Below are positions 63,400 through 64,000 of a DNA stretch of 64,000 nt, piece after piece (position 1 is the first letter of the stretch; every line of letters starts with the position of its first letter). The stretch spans positions 7,963,454 through 8,027,453 of the forward strand of contig OU696572.1 in the NCBI GenBank assembly GCA_916048095.2, in the 5' to 3' direction. The DNA is from Sacculina carcini. Lineage: Eukaryota > Arthropoda > Thecostraca > Sacculinidae. A program made the position numbers and the translations under genes. The notes below the pieces were generated by a model, which saw only the letters and a list, made by a program, of their open reading frames with translations, had not been told where the DNA came from and ran no database searches.

Positions 63400-64000
63400 T
63401 ATTCTTTGTTTGAAATTTCATCAACTAGCAAATTAGATTCGTAGCTCAGCTCGAAATAAAAAACGACGTTACTTAAAAAAATAGGTACTCCGCAATTCGA
63501 TGGCTCAATTATGTATCTTTGTTATTTCAGCGCTCAAATTCGTGAAGATTGACACAAATTTTCCGTGTTACATGAAACAATACTTCCTGATGTTGTATAC
63601 CGTCGCCAATGAAAACGCCCCACGAGTGGAATGTAGAAGCCGAAATATACGCGAATGTGACTAGAAAATTCTTGTTTTGTTTTTGGTTGTTTCTTGGTTG
63701 TTGTTTTGCTCTCAGGTATCTTGTGGTGTTGTTTTGTATGCCTTATTATGTTCATTTAGCTTATGAGTTTGTTGTTGTCTTTGGTTACACTGCTTATGAG
63801 TTTAAATTAGCAAATAGCAATATGTCAAACATTAATGCATGAACTTGTGCTATAAACACACTGAATATATATTGCACTGAATGTATATCGAATTTTGTTA
63901 ATGTTATTCGTTCTTGTTTTCTGCTTGCAGTTGTCGGCTCGTGGCTTTGCTGATTCTGGAGTACGAATATATTGCTTTCATAAATGGCGGACCTAGGTCA
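63400..64000. other. Upstream region without recognised gene
   Basis: A/T-rich sequence beyond the calreticulin promoter. Short reading frames have no family resemblance. Nothing further was recognised. Confidence 0.4.

Noticed and set aside
63609-63842. A small membrane protein gene on the plus strand near the right edge
   Set aside because: It has no recognisable family, is A/T-rich, and shows no supporting promoter or splice signal.

Overview
The window looks like a repeat-dense intergenic stretch of an invertebrate animal genome. The evidence is an animal-type calreticulin gene, Ty3/gypsy elements with a CsRn1-like branch, a CR1/L2-like LINE, a hAT-like DNA transposon family and an IS630/Tc1-type transposase. 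No bacterial features, rRNA or tRNA genes were seen, and I cannot name the species. Only one host gene is well supported: an intronless calreticulin on the minus strand (62008-63195) with one exact and one near-exact ER stress response element just upstream.

Nearly everything to its left is a set of transposons inserted into transposons. Left block (1-10.0 kb): element A (78-4922) sits in an LTR of element B, B sits in element N, and N sits in an LTR of element F. Middle block: one minus-strand CR1/L2-like LINE is scattered over 10029-10869, 16301-16840, 21634-22709 and 37517-38894. It is split by an unclassified insert that carries element C (11174-15838), by element G (16841-21633), by element D (22710-37516, itself holding fragment I, element E, element H and a second LINE tail), and by element M (38895-57741). 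Right block: M contains hAT copy 2 (40156-53842), which contains element K (41396-53459); one LTR of K contains hAT copy 1 (42133-48170), which contains element J (42512-46947). Fragments of a third hAT copy lie at 9924-10028 and 61152-61317 and share a 4-bp GACA duplication, so most of the window may lie inside one ancient hAT relic. Further right come another LINE tail, a broken IS630-type transposon, a coiled-coil-like 21-bp repeat, a 337-bp hairpin MITE and then calreticulin.

Three kinds of gypsy element can be told apart by their primer sites. G, E, K and M have tRNA-Trp-type primer sites and a CHCC zinc motif in Gag (CsRn1-like). C has a tRNA-Leu-type site. H, J and N have no TGG-type site; instead the LTR is followed by an invariant 12-mer that is the exact complement of the first 12 nucleotides of animal tRNA-Phe. 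This last group is the most unusual signal in the window. The insertion order gives a relative history: A, J and H are among the youngest, and the hAT3 relic, the LINE and F are among the oldest.
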